A DNA stretch of 22,663 nt from JAAZBG01 sp964390065 (GCA_964390065.1 CAYMGX010000061.1:1-22663); one strand, 5' to 3'; positions 15,518 through 22,378 are shown, counted from the first letter of the stretch. Made by a program: numbers and translations. The notes: generated by a model not told the origin, from the sequence alone.

Positions 15518-17467
15518 ATGAGAAAAGTATTATTGACAACGGTGTGCAGCCCCTTTGGACAGGACACCGATGATTGCACACGTCATGTCATGCCCGAGCT
15601 CTTTCATTCTCAGGTGACACGATCACAGGGCGTTTTCAGTCTTCGGTCGACCTATGTCTCCTACGGATTGGAGTATATAGCGAAAAATATTTCCACACCA
15701 ACTGTTGTATTACAGTATCCAACAATGGATCAGTTCAAAAAGGAGCTGAAAAAAGGGTACGACTTTGTCGGTATCAGCTTTGTAATCGCAACGTATGGCA
15801 AACTACAGAAAATGTGCGCGATGGTCAGAGAGGTTGCACCTGACTCGAAAATTATTCTGGGTGGTTATGGCACTATGCTTCCGGAGTGTGATGCACTTGC
15901 CGATTATGTGTGTCGGGGTGAAGGTGTCGATTTCATGCGGGACTTGCTCCAGGAAACGCACAGTGATGAACCAAAGCAGCATGTGGTTTATCCAACAAAA
16001 GCAAAAATAGCAGGCTTTCCACTTATGAATGGAGCCGTGGTGTTAGCTGGTCTGGGCTGTCCTCACGGATGTGAATTCTGCACAACATCACATTATCACA
16101 AAACCCAGCATATCCCTCTTCTGAAAACCGGGACCGACCTGTTTAATGAGATCATACGTGTAGAGAAAACCCTTGGTAGAAAAAATCTACCGATAGGTAT
16201 CATTGAAGAAGACTTTCTCATGCAAAAAGAACGCGCAATGGAATATCTCGAGTGTATTAAGAGAGAGAACGTTGTTCCCGCCCGAATTTCCTGCTTTGCA
16301 AGTGCCTATTCAATTTCCCAGTGGGATCCGGATGATTTAGTGCGGATGGGAATCGAGGTCATCTGGATTGGTGTCGAATCGGGACAGGCGAACTATACCA
16401 AATTAAAAGACATTGATGTTAAAGGTGTTATGAATTCACTGCACTCACGCGGTATCAACACGCTTGCGTCACTTATCATCGGTCATGATTTCCATACTGA
16501 AGAGAATGTAAGGGATGATTTCAACTACCTGATCTCACTGAAACCAAGTCTGAGCCAGATTATGATTTTGACCCCAACCTGCAGCACCCCACTGTACTTC
16601 AGATTTAAAAAAGAGGGCCGTCTCCTTGACACTCATTACAGATACTTTGATGGTTTTCATCTGGCGTTCAAGCACCCTCATATCAGCAAGGAAAAAATGG
16701 AACCGATGCTCCTTGATTTATATGATGAGGAATACCGTCTGCTGGGTCCATCAGCGGTCCGTTTTGTTGAGAAACAGTTTGCGGGATATATGCGATTCAA
16801 AGATTCATCCGACCCGTTTTTGTCCAGAAGGGCAGAACAGTACCGCATCGGCTGTATTGATGCGCTGCCGATTTTCCCTATTGCCATTAAATATGCACCT
16901 TCACCGGAAGTCGCCACTAATATTGGGGAGATCCGTAAGGCTATCATGCATGAATTAGGGTCCGGAGGTCTGAAAGGCGCAGTCCAGACCAGTATCGTAC
17001 CAATACTTGCTTATCTGGAAAAGAGAAAATTAGAGAGTGGCCGGTATGCAGGAATCAAACTGCAACGTACTGATTACAGAATGTCTCCCGGTCTGCAGCA
17101 TCCGGTTACGATTCAGGGTACTAAACAACTCTCGGTGAAACCCCGGGTCCGCCATGCTCCTCATCATCCACTGGTTATCGATCTTGAAGGGACTTTTGAT
17201 AAAATAACAGCAGACAAGTTCAAAAAGAGAGTACACACCTATCTTTCCGAAAACAAGGGCTCGCTTGCAATTAATTTTAGCGGGGTCACGGCGACAGAAC
17301 CTGAAGCGCTGTTCTTGTTCTTTAAAAAAATTAAATCCGAAAAGGAACGAATAACAATTGTCAGCATTGATACGTTACGCGCCGATATCGCTGATGCGGT
17401 TGCGTATGCAAAACGCTATTTTGATGTATTCGCCGATGAAGAGCGGTTGGAGGCGAGTCTGGTTTAA
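15518..17467 (+). CDS. Radical SAM protein with B12-binding-like N-terminus and STAS-like C-terminus
   Basis: This 649-residue protein carries the radical SAM cluster motif CPHGCEFC, with C181, C185 and C188 (CxxxCxxC) to hold a [4Fe-4S] cluster. Residues ~1-150 resemble the Rossmann-like B12-binding domain of B12-dependent radical SAM enzymes (GYDFVGISFVIATYGKLQKM, IILGGYGTMLPE, CRGEG). The SPASM-free core continues to ~430. Residues ~548-645 (LVIDLEGTFDKITADKFKKR, then LAINFSGVTATEPEALFLFF) resemble a STAS domain, otherwise seen in anti-sigma antagonists and sulfate transporters. The substrate cannot be read from sequence. ATG 15518 with AGGA six bases upstream is preferred over a TTG 36 bases earlier that has no better site. 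It is flanked by long non-coding stretches and is probably monocistronic. Confidence 0.85.
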   Translation: MRKVLLTTVCSPFGQDTDDCTRHVMPELFHSQVTRSQGVFSLRSTYVSYGLEYIAKNISTPTVVLQYPTMDQFKKELKKGYDFVGISFVIATYGKLQKMCAMVREVAPDSKIILGGYGTMLPECDALADYVCRGEGVDFMRDLLQETHSDEPKQHVVYPTKAKIAGFPLMNGAVVLAGLGCPHGCEFCTTSHYHKTQHIPLLKTGTDLFNEIIRVEKTLGRKNLPIGIIEEDFLMQKERAMEYLECIKRENVVPARISCFASAYSISQWDPDDLVRMGIEVIWIGVESGQANYTKLKDIDVKGVMNSLHSRGINTLASLIIGHDFHTEENVRDDFNYLISLKPSLSQIMILTPTCSTPLYFRFKKEGRLLDTHYRYFDGFHLAFKHPHISKEKMEPMLLDLYDEEYRLLGPSAVRFVEKQFAGYMRFKDSSDPFLSRRAEQYRIGCIDALPIFPIAIKYAPSPEVATNIGEIRKAIMHELGSGGLKGAVQTSIVPILAYLEKRKLESGRYAGIKLQRTDYRMSPGLQHPVTIQGTKQLSVKPRVRHAPHHPLVIDLEGTFDKITADKFKKRVHTYLSENKGSLAINFSGVTATEPEALFLFFKKIKSEKERITIVSIDTLRADIADAVAYAKRYFDVFADEERLEASLV

Positions 17468-17656
17468 GTAATTCGTAATTCGTGCGGATTTTCTATTAGA
17501 AATGGGGTTATCCATTTTTAATTTTGTCAAGGCGTCTTTATTTAGATAGCTTTCATTTCGTATCTTCTCTTCAGGCACTTCCGGATTCCTGGATCTGCCT
17601 GGATTGCAGACATGCAAAGCTCTTTACGATTCCATTTTTCCACATCTTCAAACTAC

Positions 17657-17679
17657 TGTATTAAAATCATTTTAATACA
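17657..17679. promoter_or_regulatory. Perfect 23-bp palindrome (Fur/PerR-like core) upstream of peroxiredoxin
   Basis: TGTATTAAAAT, a central C and ATTTTAATACA are exact reverse complements with 11-bp arms. The inner 7-1-7 core TTAAAAT-C-ATTTTAA resembles the PerR/Fur box format (TTATAAT-N-ATTATAA). It lies ~190 bases upstream of the -24 element, a distance also usual for sigma-54 activator sites. It could be either, or a terminator-like hairpin for the radical SAM gene without a T run. Confidence 0.6.
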
Positions 17680-17689
17680 CGTTTGTCTT

Positions 17690-17775
17690 ATTTCAAGACA
17701 CTTTTTCAAGGTAATTAACTTAATTTTTACGAGTATCACTCAGATACCTCCATGCTGATGGTGGTGTCTTGAAAT
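17690..17775. repeat. Long-spaced inverted repeat enclosing small hairpins
   Basis: ATTTCAAGACAC (17690-17701) and GTGTCTTGAAAT (17764-17775) are exact reverse complements 62 bases apart. Between them lie GTATC/GATAC (17733-17747) and CCTCCAT/ATGGTGG (17747-17764, one mismatch). The two arms may be paired binding sites for one activator. A branched RNA is the alternative, but the predicted promoter is downstream of it. Confidence 0.55.
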
Positions 17776-17865
17776 ACTATGGAATAAATATACACAAGTG
17801 TCTAAAAACATTTGCATTTCCATTTAAAAGCCTCAAAATCAGTGAGTTTTCGGGAAAATTTAACC

Positions 17866-17880
17866 TGGCACATTGATTGC
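17866..17880 (+). promoter_or_regulatory. Sigma-54 (-24/-12) promoter of the peroxiredoxin gene
   Basis: TGGCAC, five bases and TTGC place GG and GC exactly at the -24 and -12 spacing of the sigma-54 consensus (TGGCAC-N5-TTGC). Transcription would start near 17892, about 49 bases before the ATG. The upstream palindromes could bind the enhancer-binding protein that such promoters need. Confidence 0.7.
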
Positions 17881-17940
17881 GTTATAAGCTGATATGCATA
17901 AATTGTAAAAAAGTAACACATAAGTTGAAGGAGTTTCAAA

Positions 17941-18531
17941 ATGTCAGTTCTCGTAGGAAAAACCGCCCCGGATTTTTCAGCTAAAGCAGTAAAACAAAAT
18001 GAATTCATAGATAATTTCAAGTTGAGCGATTATAAAGGTAAATATATAGTACTGTTCTTTTATCCACTTGATTTTACTTTTGTCTGCCCGACAGAGCTTC
18101 ACGCTTTTAACGATAAGCTCAAAGAATTTAAAGCTCGTGGTGTTGAGCTTATTGGTGTAAGTGTTGATTCGCATTATAGTCATTATGCATGGCTTAATAC
18201 ACCAAAGTCAAAGGGGGGTATTGAAGGTGTTCAATATCCTGTTGTTTCAGATATCACCAAAGAGATTGCTGCGGCGTATGATGTTCTTGTTGACGGTGCC
18301 GGTGTTGCGTATCGAGGCCTTTTTCTAATAGATACAGACTTTGTTGTGCGTCATCAGGTGGTTAATGATCTGCCGCTTGGACGCAGTGTCGATGAAGCAC
18401 TCAGAATGGTTGATGCATTGCAGTATTTTAAGGATCACGGTGAAGTCTGCCCTGCAAATTGGCGCAAGGGTGATAAAGCAATGGTTGCAAACGTTGATGG
18501 ATTGAACGATTACTTTTCTGATAAAAAATAG
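17941..18531 (+). CDS. 2-Cys peroxiredoxin (AhpC/TSA family)
   Basis: This 196-residue thiol peroxidase reduces hydrogen peroxide and organic hydroperoxides. The peroxidatic cysteine is C49 in DFTFVCPTE, and the resolving cysteine is C170 in HGEVCPANW, giving a typical 2-Cys dimer. Residues GGIEG and the C-terminal YF (191-192) occupy the positions linked to over-oxidation sensitivity in this class. The start has GGAG nine bases upstream. It lies first in a run of redox and iron genes. It would remove the peroxide made by the desulfoferrodoxin downstream. The upstream region shows a -24/-12 promoter and palindromes, suggesting activator-dependent control. The reductant could be thioredoxin, AhpF or rubredoxin; none but rubredoxin is in the window. 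It ends in TAG. Confidence 0.95.
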   Translation: MSVLVGKTAPDFSAKAVKQNEFIDNFKLSDYKGKYIVLFFYPLDFTFVCPTELHAFNDKLKEFKARGVELIGVSVDSHYSHYAWLNTPKSKGGIEGVQYPVVSDITKEIAAAYDVLVDGAGVAYRGLFLIDTDFVVRHQVVNDLPLGRSVDEALRMVDALQYFKDHGEVCPANWRKGDKAMVANVDGLNDYFSDKK

Positions 18532-18601
18532 CAGCTGACAAGTATACATGGTAACTGTAGATCAGCAATTATCCAAATGAATTACATGTAACCTGCTACC
18601 T

Positions 18602-18641
18602 GTGACATATCGCTCGTCACTCGTCACTCGTCACATGTCAC
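18602..18641. repeat. Three tandem CTCGTCA heptamers inside an inverted repeat
   Basis: CTCGTCA occurs three times in a row (18613-18633), followed by the variant CATGTCA. Outer arms GTGACAT (18602-18608) and ATGTCAC (18635-18641) are perfect complements. It lies ~80 bases after the peroxiredoxin stop, before its terminator. The origin is probably slippage; function is unknown. Confidence 0.6.
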
Positions 18642-18667
18642 TTCTTTAAGCTGTATGTTGTGCGATA

Positions 18668-18714
18668 GTTGCCCGGAACGATAAGGCTGTGGTGTCGATC
18701 CGGGTAACTTTTTT
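18668..18714 (+). terminator. Terminator downstream of peroxiredoxin
   Basis: GTTGCCCGG and CCGGGTAAC pair (one G-U) around a 21-nt loop and are followed by TTTTTT. It separates peroxiredoxin from desulfoferrodoxin, so the two have separate transcripts or partial read-through. Confidence 0.7.
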
Positions 18715-18793
18715 GTGGTATTTGAATATGGTGTGTCATGAATGTTATATTAGGTAAGATAAAAAACTTCATCATTAATTAAGGAGCTGTTAG

Positions 18794-19174
18794 ATGAAAA
18801 AAACGTCAGTTTACAAATGCGAAAAATGCGGTAATCTTGTTGAAGGACTTTGGAATGGTGAACCACCACTGTTCTGCTGTGGACAGGAAATGAAAGAGCT
18901 TGTGCCGAATTCTGTTGATGCTGCAAAAGAAAAACATGTACCGGTAATTGAGCGTGATGGGAAAAAGGTAACAGTTAAAGTTGGCAGTGTAGCTCATCCG
19001 ATGACAAAAGAGCATTATATCCTTTTTGTTGAACTGCTTGCAGGTAATCAGGTATTGCGCCATGATTTCAAAGAGGATGATACTGTTGCAGAAGCAGTTT
19101 TTTACGTTGATGAAAATGTTCAGGTTGTTGCACGTGAGTATTGTAATCTTCATGGTTTCTGGACAACAAAGTAA
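18794..19174 (+). CDS. dfx: Desulfoferrodoxin (superoxide reductase, two-iron type)
   Basis: This 126-residue cytoplasmic enzyme reduces superoxide to hydrogen peroxide without making oxygen, as is usual in anaerobes. The N-terminal desulforedoxin-like centre I keeps all four cysteines, C9, C12, C28 and C29 (KCEKC and FCCGQ), so it is the two-iron form. The catalytic centre II has H48, H68, H74, C117 and H120 (KHVPV, AHPMTKEHY, EYCNLHGF), with the E46-K47 pair that assists catalysis. Length and order match the family closely. AAGGAG lies before ATG 18794. Rubredoxin, the usual electron donor, is encoded 1.5 kb downstream, and peroxiredoxin upstream can clear the product. Confidence 0.97.
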   Translation: MKKTSVYKCEKCGNLVEGLWNGEPPLFCCGQEMKELVPNSVDAAKEKHVPVIERDGKKVTVKVGSVAHPMTKEHYILFVELLAGNQVLRHDFKEDDTVAEAVFYVDENVQVVAREYCNLHGFWTTK

Positions 19175-19180
19175 AATTCC

Positions 19181-19215
19181 GGTACCGGTTGTTTTCCTGA
19201 CCGGTACCTTGTTAC
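19181..19215 (+). terminator. Hairpin terminator downstream of desulfoferrodoxin
   Basis: GGTACCGG and CCGGTACC are perfect arms around a 12-nt loop, starting seven bases after the stop, and are followed by TTGTTACC. The T run is broken, so strength is uncertain. Confidence 0.6.
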
Positions 19216-19294
19216 CTCTGAAACGAATTTAAAATAGTGATTGGCTGACACGCTTTTTGTTTTGGGTGGTTACGATAAAATCAGGTATATTAAT

Positions 19295-19309
19295 TGGCAT
19301 GACATTTGA
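19295..19309 (+). promoter_or_regulatory. Weak -24/-12 (sigma-54-like) match before small membrane protein gene
   Basis: TGGCATG, four bases and TTGA keep the GG spacing, but the -12 GC reads GA. The predicted start of transcription would be ~38 bases before the ATG. On its own this would be ignored; it gains weight from the exact match 1.4 kb upstream. Confidence 0.3.
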
Positions 19310-19359
19310 TCTCTTTTTATTATGGAATATACGTTCCTATATAAAAGGAGTTTTGACAA

Positions 19360-19599
19360 ATGAAAGAACGATTTTTTGATACAGCGATACTACTGATGTT
19401 TGTAGTAGCGGTAAGCGTGGTAAGAACAGAGCTGCTTAACAGTACTGAACAGCCAGCCGGAACCTGGATGCTGGAAGAGGCGTCTTTTTTAAGTGATAGC
19501 ACAAAGTCCCGATTCGTCGATCATAATATAGTGCAGGCGGTAACACGCCTGAATGAGAGGGCTGTGTGTATCTTTAAATGTGGTGTGTATCCGGAATAA
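19360..19599 (+). CDS. Small putative membrane-anchored protein, unknown function
   Basis: This 79-residue protein is not recognised. A hydrophobic run at residues 8-21 (TAILLMFVVAVSVV) suits one N-terminal membrane helix or an uncleaved signal. The remainder is polar, with two cysteines close to the C-terminus (CIFKC). GGAG lies nine bases before the ATG and a weak -24/-12 match precedes it, so expression is plausible. The next small gene starts 36 bases after its stop. Its place inside the oxygen-defence cluster suggests, but does not show, a redox or iron link. Confidence 0.6.
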   Translation: MKERFFDTAILLMFVVAVSVVRTELLNSTEQPAGTWMLEEASFLSDSTKSRFVDHNIVQAVTRLNERAVCIFKCGVYPE

Positions 19600-19635
19600 T
19601 TAATTCCTGAGTACTAATCTTGAACATGGCGTTTT

Positions 19636-19872
19636 ATGATGAAACCAACAAACAGAAATATTCAATGCGTAATTGACCTTTGTACAAAACTACTGTATAG
19701 TGCAGATCAGGGCGATATGCAACGCGAAGATGACAGTTGTGGAGTCTTATACGGGATTGTACGGGATTGTGCTTATAAGATGCTTGATGCAGCCGAAAAA
19801 GAACGAAAACGTCATATGGACAAAGGCATCTGGGATGGTGATTGTGATGATACGAAGGCTGACCCCGGATAA
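19636..19872 (+). CDS. Small conserved-looking protein, unknown function
   Basis: This 78-residue soluble protein reads NIQCVIDLCTKLLYSADQGD, then REDDSCGVLYGIVRDCAYKM and a charged AEKERKRH tail. From memory this pattern (VI.L...L...AD.GD..RED..CGVLYG..RD.AYK) resembles small hypothetical proteins annotated in other anaerobes, so it is probably a real gene; no database check was possible. Two adjacent ATGs (19636, 19639) are available and the ribosome binding site is poor. Translation may be coupled to the gene 36 bases upstream. The predicted structure is mostly helical. No function can be assigned. Confidence 0.65.
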   Translation: MMKPTNRNIQCVIDLCTKLLYSADQGDMQREDDSCGVLYGIVRDCAYKMLDAAEKERKRHMDKGIWDGDCDDTKADPG

Positions 19873-19889
19873 GGTAGTCATGGAAAGTA

Positions 19890-19905
19890 TGGTATTTGGT
19901 TTGCA
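19890..19905 (+). promoter_or_regulatory. Sigma-54-like promoter upstream of ferritin
   Basis: TGGTATT, four bases and TTGCA have GG and GC at the exact -24/-12 spacing, with T for C at two less conserved positions. Transcription would begin near 19916, ~100 bases before the ferritin ATG. It is independent of the preceding gene's stop (19872). Confidence 0.45.
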
Positions 19906-20015
19906 GTATGCACATATCTGATTAAATTAAAAACGATTAAAAGATAAAACATCACTTGAACCAGTACGTAATAATGAGCTATATTGGTGTGAAACGTCAA
20001 ACACAGGAGTTTATT

Positions 20016-20567
20016 ATGATTGCAAAAAAAATGGAAGACGCTATTAATGGACAGATAAATAAAGAGATGTTTTCTGCGTATCTTTATTTGTCAATGGCAT
20101 CATGGGCTGAGGTTGCCGGGCTTAAAGGTATCACAACCTGGCTTAAGGTGCAGTATCATGAAGAAATGGTGCATGCGATGAAGTTTTACGAATATATTAT
20201 TCGTAAAGGGGGAACGGTTAAACTTGCTAAAATCGATACACCTGAGAATTCCTTTGATTCAGTACTTTCAATGTTTGAGAAAGTTTTGGCACATGAGGAA
20301 TTTATCACTAAAAGCATAAACGAGCTTGTGGATCTTGCTGTGGCCGAGAAAGATCATGCATCAAAGGTATTTCTTGACTGGTATGTGAACGAACAGGTTG
20401 AGGAAGAGCAGAATGTCAATGAAATTCTGCAGACACTCAAGATGATTGGCGACAATAAAGCTGCATTGTACCTGTATGATAAAGAGCTTGGTGCGCGTAC
20501 ATTAACGGTACCGTCAGATTTTAGTCTTGGGGTTGAATCGCAGCTTGGTGCTGCTGGTGCACCATAA
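20016..20567 (+). CDS. ftn: Bacterial non-haem ferritin
   Basis: This 183-residue protein assembles, by family analogy, into a 24-subunit shell that oxidises Fe2+ and stores it as ferric mineral. Its ferroxidase ligands fall at E17, E50, H53, E94, Q127 and E130, the positions known from E. coli FtnA, so the centre appears complete. No haem-binding Met of bacterioferritin is seen at the expected place. It is somewhat longer than FtnA, with a Gly/Ala-rich C-terminal tail (SQLGAAGAP). ATG 20016 is preferred over an upstream in-frame start because AGGAG lies six bases before it and the family begins here. In this cluster it would keep free iron, and so Fenton chemistry, low. Confidence 0.96.
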   Translation: MIAKKMEDAINGQINKEMFSAYLYLSMASWAEVAGLKGITTWLKVQYHEEMVHAMKFYEYIIRKGGTVKLAKIDTPENSFDSVLSMFEKVLAHEEFITKSINELVDLAVAEKDHASKVFLDWYVNEQVEEEQNVNEILQTLKMIGDNKAALYLYDKELGARTLTVPSDFSLGVESQLGAAGAP

Positions 20568-20631
20568 ATCAGATCATTTAGAAGACTGTATCAAAAAGTG
20601 ACAACTAACTAAACAATTAAAGGAGTTTTCA

Positions 20632-20793
20632 ATGAAGCGATATGTGTGTAATGCTTGTGGCTATGTTTATGATCCGGAGTACGGTGATCCCGATGGTGGC
20701 ATTAAAGCGGGTACTGCATTTGAAGATATTCCGGATGACTGGGTATGTCCTCAGTGCGGTGTCGGGAAATCTGAATTTTCACCGGAAGATTAA
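20632..20793 (+). CDS. Rubredoxin
   Basis: This 53-residue one-iron electron carrier reads MKRYVCNACGYVYDPEYGDP at the start and ends PDDWVCPQCGVGKSEFSPED. Cysteines C6, C9, C39 and C42 (CNACG and CPQCG) bind the FeS4 centre, and the aromatic residues of the family (Y11, Y13, W37) are present. AAGGAG lies before the ATG. Rubredoxin donates electrons to desulfoferrodoxin and to rubrerythrin-type peroxidases in anaerobes, which matches its neighbours. A strong terminator follows 22 bases after the stop. It is one of the surest calls in the window. Confidence 0.98.
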   Translation: MKRYVCNACGYVYDPEYGDPDGGIKAGTAFEDIPDDWVCPQCGVGKSEFSPED

Positions 20794-20815
20794 TGGTACA
20801 TCAATAGTGATAATT

Positions 20816-20845
20816 AAAAAAGGCCTGCGTTGTCAGGCCTTTTTT
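20816..20845 (+). terminator. Intrinsic terminator after rubredoxin
   Basis: AAAAAAGGCCTG, the loop CGTTGT and CAGGCCTTTTTT form a perfect stem with A and T flanks. It can act in both directions. Confidence 0.92.
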
Positions 20846-20916
20846 ACAGGGAGTGTCTGCAATACGCACTTAAATCCTGACGACATTGAATTGTTTGAGG
20901 GGTGAAGAGGTTTGCG

Positions 20917-21132
20917 ATGGATGATAAAAAATTTCCATGTCCTGATTGTTTTAGCTGTCAGTGGTGTTCGGATGAACGGTGCAGAAAATGCATCGGTTTC
21001 AAAGCTGTTGATAATCGAAAAATGCTTCTGAAAATGGAGTCAGTAAGAAATGAAAAACATTCACAATTGTGCGATAATAATTGCGGGTGCGTCGGGGGAT
21101 CTTGCAAGAAGAAAATTGATTCCGGCGCTTGA
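20917..21132 (+). CDS. Small cysteine-rich protein overlapping zwf
   Basis: The 71-residue frame starts KFPCPDCFSCQWCSDERCRK and carries cysteines at 8, 11, 14, 17, 22 and 25. This CPDC..CQWCS..RC..C signature recurs, from memory, in small proteins of anaerobic bacteria and suggests a metal- or Fe-S-binding knuckle; function is unknown. ATG 20917 has AGAGG six bases upstream; a GTG 15 bases earlier is less likely. The last 83 bases overlap zwf in another frame. Four more cysteines (52, 56, 58, 63) arise there because they are read out of the conserved zwf GASGDLARRK codons. The tail may therefore be new, or a frameshift may have extended a shorter protein. Confidence 0.65.
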   Translation: MDDKKFPCPDCFSCQWCSDERCRKCIGFKAVDNRKMLLKMESVRNEKHSQLCDNNCGCVGGSCKKKIDSGA

Positions 21133-22378
21133 TGCTCTTTACAAACAGGGTAAAATATGCAATGAAATCGCAGTAATCGGTACCGGAAGAAGTGATTTTA
21201 CAAATGAACAGTTCAGGAGTAACTTCGCAATATCGGAGGATTTTGCAAGTCATTTACATTATCATAAAAATACCGCAGGTATTAAACAATTTATTGAATC
21301 CCTTGGTCAATTTTCAAAAATTGTTGTATTTCTCTCACTTCCGCCTTCTGCATATGCTGCTGCAGCAAAAGAATTCGCTGATGAACGTTTTGAGCAACAG
21401 GTTTCTATTGTCATCGAAAAACCATTCGGATATGATTATGCATCAGCAAAACTGCTTAATAGTCAATTAGCAGAGTACTATGATGAATCACAGATATTCC
21501 GCATTGATCACTACCTTGCAAAAGAAGCTGTCCAGAATATCATGGTATTCAAGTATGGAAATACAGTTTTTAATCCTGTATGGAATAGTCACTTTGTTGA
21601 ATCAATCCAGATAAATGCCATTGAAAAAATCACCATAATTGAACGGGCCGGGTATTTTGACAAATCGGGAATTATCCGCGATATGGTACAGAACCATTTG
21701 CTGCAGCTTCTTGCACTACTTACGATGGAAGCACCTGTAACGCTCAACCCTCATGATGTCAAGATGCAGAAGGTCAGCCTCCTGAAAAGCATCAAAATCG
21801 AGGAAATTCACCGGTATCAGTATGATACCTATCGCGAGGAGAAAGGTGTTGATCCTGAATCAACAACCGAAACATTCGCCGAAATACGGTTGTCAATTAA
21901 CAATATGCGATGGGCCGGAGTTCCGGTGTATATACGTACCGGAAAAGCGGTACATCGAAAAGGTACCGAAATTGGTGTCCGGTTCAAGGCGCCGCCCAAA
22001 GTACTGTTTAATGAAAACGGAGATATTCCGGCAAATCAGATCATCTTTAAAATCCAGCCGGCAGAAGGAATTGTACTTGATATTGCCACAAAAACACCGG
22101 GAGCCGATGAACAGGTCAGCCCGACATATATGAATTTCTGTTATAATCAAAACTTTACCGGCGAGAATCCTGAAGCGTATCAGAAACTTCTGTTTGATGC
22201 ATTACGGGGTGATCATACGCTTTTTGTCAGCGCAGAAGAAACAGAAACTGCCTGGAAACTATTCGAAGGAAAGCTGGACAATGGTGATGTTGTACATTAC
22301 ACTACAGGAAAACTTCCTCAGTCAAAATTTGATCTCCGATGGATTGACTTTGACTATTATGTAAATTTCTGTGCATGA
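21050..22378 (+). CDS. zwf: Glucose-6-phosphate 1-dehydrogenase
   Basis: This 442-residue enzyme oxidises glucose 6-phosphate to 6-phosphogluconolactone, making NADPH. The N-terminal nucleotide-binding loop is GASGDLARRK (13-22), and IEKPFG follows near 122. The substrate motif RIDHYLAKE (151-159) departs from the usual RIDHYLGKE by one Ala, and H216 in MVQNHLLQ is the expected catalytic His. FKIQPAEGI and FVSAEETETAWK lie near the C-terminus. At 442 residues it is about 40-60 shorter than most family members, mainly at the C-terminal end. ATG 21050 has GGAG ten bases upstream and lies inside the Cys-rich gene. NADPH from it could reduce the peroxide-defence enzymes, which fits the location; the coupling to them is inference. 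Confidence 0.94.
   Translation: MKNIHNCAIIIAGASGDLARRKLIPALDALYKQGKICNEIAVIGTGRSDFTNEQFRSNFAISEDFASHLHYHKNTAGIKQFIESLGQFSKIVVFLSLPPSAYAAAAKEFADERFEQQVSIVIEKPFGYDYASAKLLNSQLAEYYDESQIFRIDHYLAKEAVQNIMVFKYGNTVFNPVWNSHFVESIQINAIEKITIIERAGYFDKSGIIRDMVQNHLLQLLALLTMEAPVTLNPHDVKMQKVSLLKSIKIEEIHRYQYDTYREEKGVDPESTTETFAEIRLSINNMRWAGVPVYIRTGKAVHRKGTEIGVRFKAPPKVLFNENGDIPANQIIFKIQPAEGIVLDIATKTPGADEQVSPTYMNFCYNQNFTGENPEAYQKLLFDALRGDHTLFVSAEETETAWKLFEGKLDNGDVVHYTTGKLPQSKFDLRWIDFDYYVNFCA

Larger units (their letters stand above)
17468..17940. other. Regulatory intergenic region upstream of peroxiredoxin
   Basis: This 473-base gap is dense in structured elements: a 23-bp palindrome (17657-17679), a long-spaced 12-bp inverted repeat (17690-17775) and an exact -24/-12 promoter (17866-17880), each listed separately. 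The first ~190 bases after the radical SAM stop show nothing recognisable. Confidence 0.7.

Noticed and set aside
18613..18640. Tandem CTCGTCA repeats as a CRISPR-like array
   Set aside because: The units are 7 bp with no spacers, and no cas genes are present.
19956..20015. N-terminal extension of ferritin
   Set aside because: It is not part of the family, and AGGAG sits just before ATG 20016.
20642..20905. 87-residue frame over rubredoxin
   Set aside because: It is the rubredoxin sequence read in another frame and runs through a strong terminator.
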